From assembly GCA_015852425.1 (NCBI GenBank), contig JAAAIG010000131.1, positions 5,387 to 56,177 on the forward strand: a stretch of 50,791 nt of DNA, written 5' to 3'. The notes beneath the pieces are model-generated. The model worked only from the letters and a program-made list of their open reading frames with translations. It had not been told where the DNA came from and ran no database searches. This document shows, piece after piece, positions 30,955 through 43,415 of this stretch; position 1 is the stretch's first letter; every line of letters starts with the position of its first letter. The position numbers and the translations under genes were made by a program. The DNA comes from Gryganskiella cystojenkinii. Taxonomy: Eukaryota > Mortierellomycota > Mortierellomycetes > Mortierellales > Mortierellaceae.

Positions 30955-32015
30955 AGCGGAGGCACGACTGTTCCCTTAGAGACACAGACGGTTCGGTTCA
31001 TTGACAACTTTAGTGCAGGAACCCGAGGCGCGACCTCGGCAGAATACTTTTTGGAGGAAGGATACGCTGTTATCTTTATGCACCGCCAGTTCAGTCTTCA
31101 GCCCTATTCCCGTCATTACAGTCATGCCCGTAACTGTTTCTTGGAGTTTATGGAGGCAGATGACCAAGGAATCCATGGTAAAGGGGATTGAAGTGGACGA
31201 GGATGGAGGTTGACAGGAAACTGACCGCGTGTGTGGTTCAATTGACTGATGTTTTTTTTGCTAACTGTTGATAGTTATGCCTGCATACGTCGAAAAGATG
31301 AAGGTTGTTTTGGAGAAATATAGAAAGGTAAAGATCGACCCTCAAGCACTAACGACTTCGTACACCGAGATCAAAAGGGCTCGTCGGAAAATATCACAAT
31401 CGCTTTCTTCTAACAACATCTCTTTTGCGAATCGACAAACCACAGACCCAAAATTCAGGATTGCTGTTATCATTGGATTTTGTCACCGTCCACGATTACC
31501 TCTTTTTGCTCCGAGAAGCTGCTCAGATCATCTCCAAGATGGACGTCAACGCCATGTACTACCTCGCCGCCGCTGTCTCGGATTTCTTTATTCCCTCGGA
31601 CAAGATGTCGGAGCACAAGATTCAATCCGGTGATGGATTGTTGAACCTCTCGATGGATCAGGTTCCCAAGATCTTGAAACCCCTTGTCAATGACTGGACC
31701 CCCAAGGCCTTTATCGTCTCGTTCAAGCTGGAGACGGATGAGGAGTTGTTGCCGATGAAGTCCCGTCAGGCGCTGAAGCGATATGGACACCAGATCGTGA
31801 TTGGCAACATTTTGACGACACGCAAGAGAGTTGTCAAGATGATCACCCGCGACGAGGAGACCGAGATCCGTTTGACGCAGGAGGAGGATGAAGTTCAGCA
31901 CATCGAGATCGAGTCCAGGATCGTGCCCGCCTTAATTGAGCGTCATACAGAGTGGATCGAGGCTTGTGGCAAGAGAGGCGAGTGTGGGATCCGTCGACCA
32001 ACCCGGTCAACTTGA
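30955..32015 (+). CDS. CAB2: Phosphopantothenate-cysteine ligase (5' end unresolved)
   Basis: CoA-synthesis enzyme that joins 4'-phosphopantothenate and cysteine using a nucleotide triphosphate. Exons that can be assigned: 30955-31177, 31275-31327, 31446-32015 (846 nt, 281 aa). Conserved blocks: [82 protein letters not shown] and EHKIQS. Exon 3 uses the CACAG acceptor; the later TTCAG would break frame. About 40-60 N-terminal residues expected for the family, including the VVLVTS strand, are missing. A possible upstream exon ending at 30897 (VLPSGLT joined to SGGTT through a GAG acceptor) reads well but has no ATG before an upstream stop. Either the start lies in mis-assembled sequence, a non-AUG start is used, or the gene is 5' truncated. 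Confidence 0.82.
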
Positions 32016-32927
32016 AGACACCACTACCCGCCCTACTTTTGCATTTTGTTGCTAAATAGAATACTGCCTTTTTTTACTTGATATACTAGCGACGAAAGCG
32101 TAGAAAGAGCTGGATGAGAAGACGATCCTTTTGTAAATAATTAATACACATTTTTTTTACCATGCTTTTGTTCCAGGATACCGACTGATTTGAGCCGATG
32201 CTATTGCTATTGCAATGGTCAACATGTCCGAGCTTGACGAATTTTTTTATGAAGTCTGCTCCCTCGGATGGGCTGATCGAATTGATTTGTTCAGCCTGGG
32301 GTGCTGTGAGCAATTGGGAGCCAACCTTGTTGTTCATTTCCTTGAAAGTGGAGCAAAAAAGAGGAAAAGATGGGAGGAAAAGAAAGAAAGGAAGGTTTTG
32401 GGCGAGAGCAGCGAGGGGACACCGATATTTGTTTTTATTCCCTCCTCTACAGAAACAGCAGTGCGCTTTGGGCGCAAGGGGACAGAAAATTAAAAAAAAA
32501 AAAGAGGGGAGTGGAGAACTGAGGTGTGTGTGTGCATGGACAAGGAAAAAGGATGAACGCACATTTCCTTTTCCATTCGTTACTGCTCCCTCCATCAACA
32601 CACAGCCTCATTAAACCCCTGTTACTGTTGTTCTCACGAAAAACAAAAAAAAAAAAAAGAACAAGACCAGGCATGCGTCCTTGACCTCCACAAGCATTTT
32701 CTATTTTTGTCGGTTCTCTTCTTTCTCCATTTCACTTCATCAACCCATCATTCACACCATCTTGGAAACACACACGCACACCCTCTCTCTTTGAACATCA
32801 TTAAACCATCCCGACAGAGGGACCAGGACCCCTCAAACCAAAAACGCGAAACCCATCAGAGACACCTCTCTCTCGCTCTCTTCTTCTTTAGGACTGGGGA
32901 AACGCGACTTTTCTCCGCTCTCCAAGC
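32016..32927. other. Intergenic region, golgin promoter
   Basis: It holds the possible minus-strand small ORF (32086-32337), an A-rich stretch at 32491-32503, A-runs near 32645-32658, and a C/T-rich leader (about 32715-32890) before the golgin start. Nothing else is recognised. Confidence 0.4.
32086..32337 (-). CDS. Possible small protein, unknown
   Basis: A minus-strand frame of 83 codons starting MNNKVGSQLLTAPQAEQ and ending FLRFRR-stop. The first 60 residues look codon-like (SISPSEGADFIKKFVKLG). The stretch 32160-32128 has a GTAAAA donor, ATTAAT and an AAG end and could be a 33-nt intron; it is in frame either way, giving 72 or 83 residues. It would be convergent with PPCS, whose stop is 70 nt away. 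No family is recognised. The frame may be chance or part of the golgin upstream region. Confidence 0.35.
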   Translation of the reverse strand: MNNKVGSQLLTAPQAEQINSISPSEGADFIKKFVKLGHVDHCNSNSIGSNQSVSWNKSMVKKMCINYLQKDRLLIQLFLRFRR

Positions 32928-35900
32928 ATGTTCTCGTCCTTTAAAGAGAAGCTCAACACCAGTCTCTCGACGTATCAAGAGACCCGATCCGGTGCTACCT
33001 CCACTTCCACAACAGCAGGATCCATAACAGGAGTACAAGTAACAGACGACCCAGCCCAGGAAAGAACCAGTCATGACTCAAACCACAGCATAACAGGAAC
33101 AACAAGTAGCGCCTCACCGACCACAGTGCCGACCTCGGTTCTAAGGCAGGGTTCCATCGGAGCGATTGGATCCTCATTGGCTTCAAGGTTCAGTGCCGTC
33201 GGAGGCGCATCCTCTTCCTCGTTCTTTCGTCGTCCACAGACTGCCACTCCCGCAGCAGCAGCAACGACTACAACAACGTCCACCTCAGGCATAGCCGAGA
33301 ACAACAGAGCTTCTGTGGATCTGATCAGTCTTGGCGATCCCACTTTTGTAGGTGGACGGCACAATCGACTTGTAGCCCTGGTTCAACAGCTCACATTGGA
33401 TCCCAGGGAAGAAAAGGCTGACCCTGTACGACTAGCCAAGATTCGTGAAGAGTATCGTCCTCCTCCTCCCTCTTCAAGCCGTCGACCCTCCTCAGCGTTC
33501 TTGTCACCGTCGACTGCAGAGGACAAAAACAAGACGCCATCCGTAAGGAGTCGGGACAATGACAGCATCTTGACAGACTTTAAGGACGATGACGAAGAAG
33601 AGGATGCGGAGGAACTGTATAGTCGCGAGGACCAAATGTCATTGATTGATCTTCGGGACCCGGATGTGCCTGCTGTGCCGTTGTCCGTCTCACCGGCAGC
33701 AACTTCAGAATCCGATCATGCAGAAGGAGGAATCGGCATCTCAGATGAAGTGGCGGAGAAGCTGGAGATCCTGCAACGCTACGAGACAAGGTTCCCAGGT
33801 GAGAAGCAGAGGCCACAGCATCAACAACAGCTCAGATCAAGGATGAGCGAATCATCGAGTCGGAGGAGCATTAGCAGCGATGATCTCCCAAAGATCGAAC
33901 GACAACGAGGCACGGCTCTACTTTTTGCTTTTTTTCTTCCTCTATATTGCTATCTGTGAGAAAAAGAAAAGAAAAAAAAGGATGAAGAGGGAGGCAGGGG
34001 GATGGTGGAGGCGGGGTAGTGGATGGTGTTCCTTTCGCCATGGCTTCGAGATTTTCCGCTGTTGGGAGACTAATTTAACGAAATTTAATTTCCATCACTT
34101 ATCTTTCTTTGCTTTTCTACCAAATCTCGAATTATAGACCTGGCGAGGGCATTCAAGAAGCTAGTCCAAGAAAAGATGGCGGCCGAACGAGTTCTGAAGG
34201 CGACCACGGCTCTGGAGGATATGGCCGATACAGAAGCTTTGGAGGCGCACTTGCAGAACATGTCGACCAAAAATGAGGTAAGAGAAAGAAAAAAGAAACT
34301 AGAAATCTGGGTATGACTATTGCTATGATACAAAAATAAAGGAGCTCAAGCAATGACATTGCACTGATAGTTGTTTGGATTGATTACCACCCCTTTCAAC
34401 CCTTTTTAGATGTCAATGCAAGAGATTCGTCGACTGTCGGAGGAGCTTGGAGTCGCGCTCAAAGCAAAAAACGCCGAGACCGCTTCACATAAAGAGACCA
34501 TTGAGGAGCTGAAGAGCCAGATTTCGACCCAGTTGGAGGTAAAAGAATTCGTGGATGCAAACTATTCTCGTTATCATTATGTATCAGAGACACTCGAGTA
34601 GGTGACTAACAGCGCCGTAATTGCTTTTTTTTTTGTTAACAGGAAATCGACTCCTTGAAGACGGACAAGGAAACGCTGACCTTGCAACTGGAACAACAAC
34701 GTCTACAGTTTCAGCAAGAACGAATCTCGGACTCGGATTCCACCAAAGTCAACTCTCTAGATCTCCACTTGACGTCCTCACCAACGTCTCCACTTCCGTC
34801 GCCATCACCTTCTTTGATTTCTCTCATGGATTCCTTGAAATCATCCACTGTCACTGTGGAAGCGGAGCAGCCCATCCCCACATCCTCATCACCCTCACCT
34901 CCGCCGCCTGCCTCGACTTTAACCTCTGCACACTCGCCTACCACACCCACGATCGGCAATTCCGCGTCCACAGGCAAGGAAAAGAAACCAACGTCCAAAG
35001 TCACCAAGAACAAGGATCAGGCTCTTCGTGAGCTGATGGTCCGACTTGAACACGTCCTCAAGGAGAAAAACCAAGCCCGTGAGGATCAAGAAGAAGCTCA
35101 GGAACAATTGTCCTTGGTCCAAAGTCGATTGGAAAAGGAGCTCGAAGTCAACCAGGCCATGATTCAAAAAATGGATCTTTTACAGAGTCAGGTTGCAGAG
35201 ATGGAAGAAAAAGAACGAAGAGCTGTGACCTTGGCCAAGAAGAACACGACATTGGAGAACGACATCGTGAACAAGAACAGTGAAACAGATGGAATAACGA
35301 CTCGTACCTCCACGTCTTTTGAAAACAAGAACTCGCAGGACTTGTCGTCCGCTGCTGCGGTCGAAGATCTAAAGCAAGCCCTTGAGAAATCTGATCAAGA
35401 GTCCAAAGAGGCTCTAAAGATTCAGCAAGAAGCGTCTGAAGCTCTGGAAGTCCTCCAAAAGGAACATCAATCCCTCAGGGAGTCAATCGTCCGGACAGAA
35501 CAAGATCTCAAGGATTCTCAAACTCTTGTTCAAAAACTCCAAGAGTCTATCCAGTCTATGGAAACGACGGAGCGTGATCTCGTCCATGCACTCGAAACAG
35601 CGAAACAAGACTTGGTCGAGTCTCTGGAAGAGGTCAAAGAAAAGCAACGTCTGTTGGAGCTGGAGCGTACCTGGCGCGAAGAAGCCGAAGCGAGTCGGGA
35701 CGGTATCAAACGAGAACATGAGACCCGAACCCGGGAGATGATGCGCGATCGCGAGACCGAGAAGCTGCAGCAGGATCAATGGCGACAGGAATCTGTCCAG
35801 AGTGCGGAACAAGTCCAAACGCTGAAGGAAAAAATCCGGGGACTCGAAGGGGATCTCGAGGTCTTGACCCAAGAGCGCGATCAGCTCAAGGAATCCATCG

Positions 35901-38900
35901 CGAGCTCATCGGCAGTCTCGAACGACAGTGGGCAAGCACTGCAGCAGTCGAACGAAGAGATGACTAGATTGGAGCAAGAGCTGAAAGAAGCATCTGCTCA
36001 ACTCGAGGTCTATGTCGCCGAGAAACAAGCCCTGGAGAGTCAATTACAAGAGCACGAGAGCATGATCGATCAGTTAAAGGACGAGAGTAGCCGTGCCAGA
36101 CTTGTTTGGACTGCCCGTGTGCACAACCTCGAGACCGAGATTCAAATCGCGTCCAAGCAACATGAGGAAGAACGCTCCGAGGTCAAGACCCGACTTGCGG
36201 ATTTGAAGGTCCTTGAAATGAATCAGTCCACTCGAATTCAAGAACTCGAGACCAGGGAAGCAGAGATGATGGCTCGTTGGGAGGCTCTTCAAGAACGAGA
36301 TGAAATGGCTCAGAAGGAAGAAGTAACCAAGAATGAAGCCGTCGTCGTCAAGGAATCAGAATCTGTTACTGACCAGGAGGAGACGGCTGTTGTTGTTGAA
36401 TCAGACGAAAGCACCCCTCATCAGGACGAGAGCCACATCTCTGGTTTGGAGGAACTCTCCTCTCTGAAACAAGAACGTGCCGAACTGTCTGAAAAACTGA
36501 CGCGTCTAGAACGTCTCCACCAGGGCTTTGAACGTGACTCGTTCGAAAAGGTTCAATCCTTTGAACAAGAACTGGCGTTGCTCTTGCAACAAAAGGCTGC
36601 CCTCGAAGCCCAGGTTCAAGAACAATCCGATTTGTTGATCAAGGAAAAAGAGAAAGAAAAGGAACTCGAACAACAACGTGTCTCGGAGGGCATTGAACGC
36701 GTCCGACTCGAGTTGGAGGCCGTTCGAACAGCCGAGAGATTCGCGAGTGCCAAGGTGACCGAGTTAGCCAAGGACAGGGATCAAGTCGTCGAAAAAGTTA
36801 TCAAGTTGGAGGCGAGACTGGAGAAATTGAGGGAGTGCAAGGTCGGTCAAGAACAGAGTCTAACGAGCAAGATTGAAGAGTTGACGACTGAACGAGATCA
36901 GCTTCTTCTGGAGCTCGAGCGAGTCAAGGCCGTGACGGAGGAGCGGACCAAAGGTGATGATGAGGCAGTCCAGAGAGTTCGTCAAGAGTCCTCTGAACTG
37001 ACAGTGACCTTGCAATCCGAGCGTGATCGTGCATTGTCCGATTTAGCGTCAAGAGATGAGGAGACTAAGACCGAGAAGCAAGCGTCTGAGGAACGGATCC
37101 AAGCCTTGACCTCGGACCTTGAGCTCCGATCCGCAGAACTCTCGCGAGTTCAAATGCAATTCGACGAATTGCGCCAATCCACCTCCGAGGAAATCAAGAC
37201 TCTTTCGGAACAGATACAATCCCTAGCACAAGAACGTGACGCCCTTGATCAAGAACGTGCCGCGTTTGAGATTGAGATTCAAGCGTTGCGTCAATCCATG
37301 GCAGAGCAAATCGATAAGCTCACGAAGCAAGTCGATGCCTTGACCCAAGAGCGAGATTCTCTTGCGCAGCAGCATTCTACTTTCGAGACCCAACTCGCCA
37401 CGTCCGCCTCACAGGCCGATGAGACGCTCCAGAAACTGGCGATCCTTCAAAAGGACACGGACTTGATCCTCACAGCCAAGACGGAATCCCAAGAACAACT
37501 TGCGGATTTGCAATCCCAGCTCCGTTCCTTGACAATGCGTGAGCGAGACAGCAAGGAGTCCCTCAACCTCGCTAAATCTACGATCCATCAACGTGACCAA
37601 GACCTCTCTGCAGCTCGTGAATCCGTCGAAGCCGCCGAGACGCTCCTGGAACGTAGTCGTCAACAAATTTCGAAACTCGAACGGGAGAAGCAGTCTCTAT
37701 CCGATCAGGTTGACTCACTCAAGGCCACCATGACAAAGACCCAACAAGACGCCAAGTCCTCCGCAGCTGCAGTGCAGACCAAACATGCGAGTGTCACGCT
37801 CGAGTTGCAAAAACTCAAAGCCACTCATGTCAAGGCTCTCCAGGATCGGGATAGGTATCTGAAGGAGAAAGAGGCTTTGACAGTGACGGTGGATGAATCC
37901 AAGGAGACCGTCAAGATGCGTCAGGCTGAGATGGAAACATTGCAACACATGCAAGATTCGACCGAGACGCAACTGAAAGAGTGCCAGGGACAGTTGAAAG
38001 AGGCCCGAAACAAGGTTGATACGCTGGAAGAGCTGACTTCGATTGCCAAACGCGTCGCAGAGACCAAGGTGACAGAACTGGAAATGTTAAAGTCCGAGTC
38101 TGCGGAGCTCGAGAGAAAGTTGAGTCAAAGCAAAGATGACCGGAAGAAGGAAGAAGACGAATACCGGCGAGTAGTCAAGGAGTTGAGTCTGAGTGTCGAA
38201 GACACGGAGCGCAAGATGGGTGAGGAGATCCTTTCGTTAAGAGGGGACTTGACGGCAAAAGATGCCGAGGTCGAGGCATTGAAGGCGGACAAGACGGTCA
38301 AGGAGGAAGAAACAGATGAGATGAGGAAACGGTGTGCGACCAGTGGAACTGAAGTGGCTCGCCTTGAAAGTCAGGTGGTCGAGTTGTTGTCACGCGAGCG
38401 AGATCTTGAGCTCGAGTTGGTATGTTTTATGCAATGGGTGTAGGAGATTATGTCTTGCAAGATTTTGATGACTTAATTATGTGGAGGTCAAAACTAACTG
38501 CTTCCTTTACCCTCGCCCTTTTTTCTCTACTATAGCAACACTTCAAAGATCTCGAGGAGCTTCTCGCTCGTGAGAAGAGCGCCCATGAGACCGCAGTCGA
38601 AGAATCGAAAATGCGTGAGAACCACCTCCGCACTGTCAATAAGGTAAAAAAAAAAGACCTGCCTCCAAGAAATGTCATTACACATCATCAACGTAGAAAG
38701 CGTCCGATCACTGCCGTCATGGACTAATATTTTGTTCCGCGATCCCTTTTTGACGTCTTCATACGTATTTTCAGACTTTGAAGGAAGAGGTTCGAAAGCT
38801 ACAACGTTATCTCCCCGGTGCCTCCCCCATGCCAAACTCACCCTATACCCAATCCAATCCTCCACAAACACCGATGCAACCACCTGCTGGAAGCAGCAGC

Positions 38901-39323
38901 AATGGTCTGTTGGGCATCAAGGGACAACAACTCTTCTTGAACAGTCCTGGTACGCCAAGACCCAATGTCGGTGCAGGCTCCTCAAACCCTCCAATCGTGA
39001 GCCCTCCGGCGACACCTCGCTTCAAGAGTTCCTCACGGCAACCATCTTTTGGAGAAGAAGGATCCGAAGTCAATGTCGAGTACCTAAAGAACGTGCTTTT
39101 GAATTTCATGGAGCACAAGGACCGTCGGGTATGCTCTCACTTGCTTTTGCTCTTTCAAAGTTCTCTTTTTTTTTTTTGCTGTAATGGTATGGTATTTACT
39201 GACTGTTCGTTTGGTCTGTGTTCTTTTTCGTTTTTCACAAAATAGCAACAATTGGTCCCAGTCGTGGCCGAGATGCTCAAGTTGTCCTCGGAGGAGACCA
39301 AACGGTTCTCAAAAGTCATTTAA
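32928..39323 (+). CDS. GRIP-domain golgin (Imh1-like)
   Basis: Long coiled-coil tether of the trans-Golgi. Seven exons: 32928-33798, 34138-34277, 34410-34538, 34643-38419, 38536-38643, 38775-39128, 39246-39323 (5457 nt, 1818 aa), all phases fit. It starts MFSSFKEKLNTSLSTY, then a Ser/Thr-rich region, then a block RYETRFPDLARAFKKL (joined across intron 1) with ALEDMADTEALEAHL, recurrent in fungal golgins. Residues about 380-1690 are heptad coiled coil rich in Glu/Gln/Lys. A Pro/Ser linker precedes the C-terminal GRIP domain (about 1775-1812): VEYLKNVLLNFMEHKDRR and LVPVVAEMLKLSSEE. The GRIP tyrosine (about Y1778), needed by the family to bind Arl1-GTP, is present. It is convergent with SDH3. 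Confidence 0.9.
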
Positions 39324-39634
39324 ATTGTCCTTTTCTCCTTTTGAATTTATCATTATTTTAATTTTCACACACAAAAAAGCGAAGAAACAAGCCAAATATA
39401 CCCTTACTCTTACTTTTCACCCCTTACTCACTCATCCGCGTGCTTTTTTTTTTTTGTTGTTTTTTCATCGCGAGTCGGATGGTTGTTTCGTCTCGGCTGC
39501 ACAGTACGAGGCGACAGCGAGTCATTTTTTGGATAATTATTCTTGTTTATTTAATGCCATCCTTGCTAGTTGCTTTTCATGCAAGCTCTTCTTCCTTTTC
39601 TTTACAAACAATGCTTTTCTCGTTGTTTTTTCGT
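39324..39634. other. Convergent spacer, golgin / SDH3
   Basis: 311 bp between two convergent stop codons, rich in T (39446-39470, 39586-39600). It probably contains both polyadenylation regions. No gene is seen. Confidence 0.5.
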
Positions 39635-40832
39635 TTAGATCATAGCCAATCCCAAAGCGGAAACTGTCGACAATCCAAGGACGACGTAACCGGTTTGGTA
39701 GACACCCTTCATGGTCAAGCCGCGGGTGGTATCCCAGAGCTAACAAAGTACGAAGCGATAGAGTAATTGAAAAAGAAAATTACAAGCATTGATCAGCAAC
39801 ATATCGGAACATGCGTGAAAGAGTAATCTGCTCTGGCTCTTATCATCAACTGACAGAATATCAACAGTTCCCGTGGTAAAAAACACAAAGCCAGAGACTT
39901 ACCAAGTGACGAAGACCGTTCAAAGAGTGGAAGGTGAAGGGGTAGGCAACGAGGAACTTTCCAGCGACCTTGGCAGCGACGGGGGCAGTGGCGATGGTAG
40001 AGACAACGGTCGCAGCATCAAAGCCCATGCCGAGCATGGGTCCAACAGCGTAACCGATGGCACCAGCGTAGAAACCTGAAGGGAAATAGAGAGAAGGAGG
40101 AGAGAGGAGCTTGTTGAGCAACTGATTCGTTTTATGAGGTCGAACATCCCTTGAATACGGTAGAGGAGATCCCGGTAGTTAGGCGCGATCAGTAAAGAAG
40201 TGCTTACCAGCGGCAACGGCACCTCCGGTGGCACGATGGAACATGGACATGTACCAGGTCAACTGGGGCTGGTAGATGGTCAAGTGAGGGGAAAGAGGAC
40301 GGTTCTTGCGCTGTTGAACCAAGGGAGCGACCTTGACCTCCTCCTTGTTAACCTGGGAAGTGGAAATGATTCTATTATTTTATCCATTGATGAGTTCGGT
40401 GGGAAGACAGGGTCAGTGTCGTGTTCTCGGGTGGAGTAGGGCGTCAATTCGTTTCCATGATTCGCTAACTTTGTTTGTCGTTGTGAATTGTTGTCTCTTC
40501 CGTTTACCTGCTACCAACGGGAGCCATGACGCGCGCGTTAGCGAAGGCGGTTCTGGCAATAGCCGCGGCTATTGATAGAGAGAGAGAAAAGATAATACGT
40601 GATGGTTAGATGTCATTCATCTCTTTGCTATGCTCATTTGGAAAGGATTGTCACGCCTTTTGTCGTGTGTGTGTTGATTTCGGTAATTAATCCGAAGCAA
40701 TAATGTCGTAAAGTTGAATGAATGCGTAATCGGAAATCCAGGGACCGCTCTTGGGAAGTTAAGAATTGGTGGGTATTTACTCTGGAGACGACCGACGGTG
40801 CGGAGAGGAGCAGCGATACGGGGGGCGAACAT
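39635..40832 (-). CDS. SDH3: Succinate dehydrogenase cytochrome b560 subunit
   Basis: Membrane anchor of mitochondrial complex II; with Sdh4 it holds heme b and the ubiquinone site. Five exons: 40832-40781, 40568-40508, 40371-40208, 40075-39903, 39739-39635 (555 nt, 184 aa). The N-terminus MFAPRIAAPLRTVGRLQ is an amphipathic import signal. RPLSPHLTIYQPQLTWY, SMFHRATGGAVAAG (quinone-site region) and FHSLNGLRHLLWDTTRGL (with the expected heme-ligand His) mark the family, together with three hydrophobic segments. Exon 3 starts at the AATAG acceptor (joining GSR and IISTSQ); the nearer CCCAG would shift frame. Length is typical. SDH1, SDH2 and SDH4 are not in the window. Confidence 0.93.
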
Positions 40833-41213
40833 GGTGAATATAATATGAAGAGTGGGGAGGGGAAGACGGTGACAAGGAAGAAAAGAAGAGGGATGAATCA
40901 AACAGAATCAATTAAACCGAAAAAGGGAGATGCCGATGTGCGGGGATTAGACCTGATTGATGATTGTCCCCGAGGCACTTCGTACCCTTTCGACCTTGTT
41001 GTCCCTTGCTCCGAGATCACGTGTGAATTATTTTTTTGGTTTTCAATTTTCTGTTTCTTTTGTTACACGTGACACGACAAGCGTGTTAAGGGTATTGCAT
41101 CAAAGGGGACAACTCACAACTTATAATAAATACTTAAATAATGGGACGTTTATGATGTTGTGTCTATGAATATGACTCCTCCTCTACCTTTTCTTTGATC
41201 TTGAGATCACTCT
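40833..41213. other. SDH3 promoter and MCCC2 3' flank
   Basis: 381 bp on the upstream side of SDH3 and downstream of the MCCC2 stop. TTATAATAAATAC near 41119-41131 is AT-rich, and TCACGTG at 41018-41024 with ACACGTGACAC at 41066-41076 supply two E-box (CACGTG) motifs 47 bp apart. No gene is seen. Confidence 0.5.
41018..41076. promoter_or_regulatory. Paired CACGTG E-boxes upstream of SDH3
   Basis: CACGTG occurs within ATCACGTGTGAA and again within TACACGTGACAC, about 190-240 bp upstream of the SDH3 start. In fungi this palindrome is bound by bHLH factors (Cbf1 type), and Cbf1-like sites are known near respiratory genes. Motifs are seen directly; function is inferred. Confidence 0.4.
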
Positions 41214-43415
41214 TTACATACGGAAGACACCAAAGTCGGTCTCCTCCACAGGTGCGTTCATGGCCGCGCTAAGACCCATTCCGAGGACAGCTCTCGTGTC
41301 CTCAGGATCGATCGTCGCATCGTGAATCAAGCGTGCCTCAGAGACATAGGGGTGGCCCTCCTTCTCGTAAAGATCGATAATGGGCTTCTTGAACTTTTCC
41401 TCGTCCTTGGGAGCCCAGTTCTCACCACGCTTCTCCATACCGGCGCGCTTGACAGTCGACAAGACGCCAGCGGCCTGTTCACCGCCCATGACCGAGATAC
41501 GGGCGTTAGGCCACATCCAGAGGAAGCGGGGCGAGTACGCACGACCGCACATACCATAGTTACCGGCACCGAAGGAACCTCCAATGATGACTGTGAACTT
41601 GGGGACCTGCGCACACGAGACGGCTGTGACCATCTTGGCGCCGTTCTTGGCAATACCACCTTGTTCAGCCGAAGATCCGACCATGAAACCGGTAATGTTC
41701 TGCAAGAACACAAGAGGAATCTTGCGCTGAGAGCACAACTGGATGAAATGAGCCGACTTCAACGCGGCCTCAGAGAACAAGATACCATTGTTGGCAACGA
41801 TACCGACGGGGTAACCGTGAATGTGAGCGAATCCGGTCACAACGGACGTTCCGTAGTTCTCCTTGAACTCGCTAAACTTCGAACCGTCGACAATGCGTGA
41901 GATGACATCCTTGACGTTGAATCCCTTCTTGAGGTTATCACCGACGATACCGCCAAGCTCCTTGGCCGAGTACAAAGGTTCTTCAACGGGCTTCATCACG
42001 ACTTTGGGCTTCTTCTGGTAGTTCAAGGTACCGATCACGCGACGGGCAAGCACCAAAGCATGCTCATCGTCGACCGCCAAGTGATCCGTGACACCGGAGA
42101 CCTTGCAATGCATATCTGCACCTCCCAAATCCTCAGCCGAGACAACCTCTCCAGTAGCGGCCTTGACCAATGGAGGACCAGCCAAGAAGATGGTACCTTG
42201 CTTCTGAACAATAATCGACTCATCGGCCATAGCAGGGACATAGGCGCCTCCGGCGGTACAGGAACCCAAAACGACAGCAATCTGGGGAATACCCATCGCG
42301 GACATGTTGGCCTGGTTGTAAAAGATGCGACCGAAATGCTCCTTGTCGGGGAAGACCTCCAGCTGACGGGGCAAGTTGGCTCCGCCAGATTCGACCAAGT
42401 AAATACAGGGGAGACGGTTCTCTCTGGCGATCTCCTGAGCACGCAAGTGCTTCTTGACAGTGATAGGATAGTAAGTACCGCCCTTGACAGTGGGGTCGTT
42501 CGCGACAATCATGCACTCGACACCGTTGACACGTCCAACACCGGCAATCATGCCTCCAGCAGGGACCTTTTCGTCGTAGAGTTCGTAGCCGGCAAACTGA
42601 CCAATCTCCATGAAGGGCGATCCATTGTCCAAGAGGCGTTCAACACTATTGAATAAAGAAATGAGGGAAAAGGGCACAGGAAGCATGGTTTAGTGTTATT
42701 GTTCGGCATTATTCTTTATCGGACACAAAGGCATAAACAAATACAATTACAAACAAACACTGAAAAAGAATTTTCTTCATTTTTGCAAACTATCCATTCA
42801 GGAACATACCGATCTCTTGGCAACAGCTTCTTGCGTCCAAGATGTCTCTCTCTGGCGACCTTTCCTCCTCCTATGGGATTGAGTGTAACGTTTTGCAAAA
42901 GGCGGCGAAGGAGGCATTGTTAGTATTATGCAAAGAATCGTGGAGTGTTACTGCTCAGGACGCCGATCCAGATATTGAAAGTATGGGAAATGGGCATACC
43001 CAGCTTGATCTCGGCAACCTTGGCGTTCATGTCATCCACAAGAGCCTGCATCCTGGCGGCGTTGTCCTGTTTCATAACCATGGGAAAATAACTATTAGTA
43101 TTGAATCTGAGGCAGCGTCTTTTGTTTTGTGTTCTCTGGGTTCAACTCGGATGAGAGAAGAAGCAAGAGTTGTAAATCTGGCCGTCCTTAATGCATTCCA
43201 TTAAGAAGAGAGCACAATCACCATACCTTGAACTCTGGCTTGTGGGTGTCAATGTTGTTGGGGAGGATGAGGGACTGATCCTCATGCGCGCGGAAGTAGG
43301 TACGGACCATGCCAACAGCGAACGAGGGACGCATCAATCCGACAGAGCGCGTGAGGGTGGTGTTGGTCAATGCCCTGTGGACCATGGGCGCTGCCTTCTT
43401 GTAGAGCATGCTCAT
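41214..43415 (-). CDS. MCCC2: Methylcrotonyl-CoA carboxylase beta subunit, mitochondrial
   Basis: Carboxyltransferase half of the biotin enzyme that carboxylates 3-methylcrotonyl-CoA in leucine breakdown. Four exons: 43415-43227, 43066-43000, 42870-42810, 42645-41214 (1749 nt, 582 aa). The N-terminus [18 protein letters not shown] is basic and fits a mitochondrial presequence. Crotonase-like carboxyltransferase blocks: [56 protein letters not shown], and [20 protein letters not shown] with [13 protein letters not shown]. The ESGGANLP and GMCGRAY blocks point to MCC rather than propionyl-CoA carboxylase. The biotin-carrying alpha subunit is not in the window. Codon use is strongly biased to C-ending codons, suggesting good expression. 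Confidence 0.95.
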
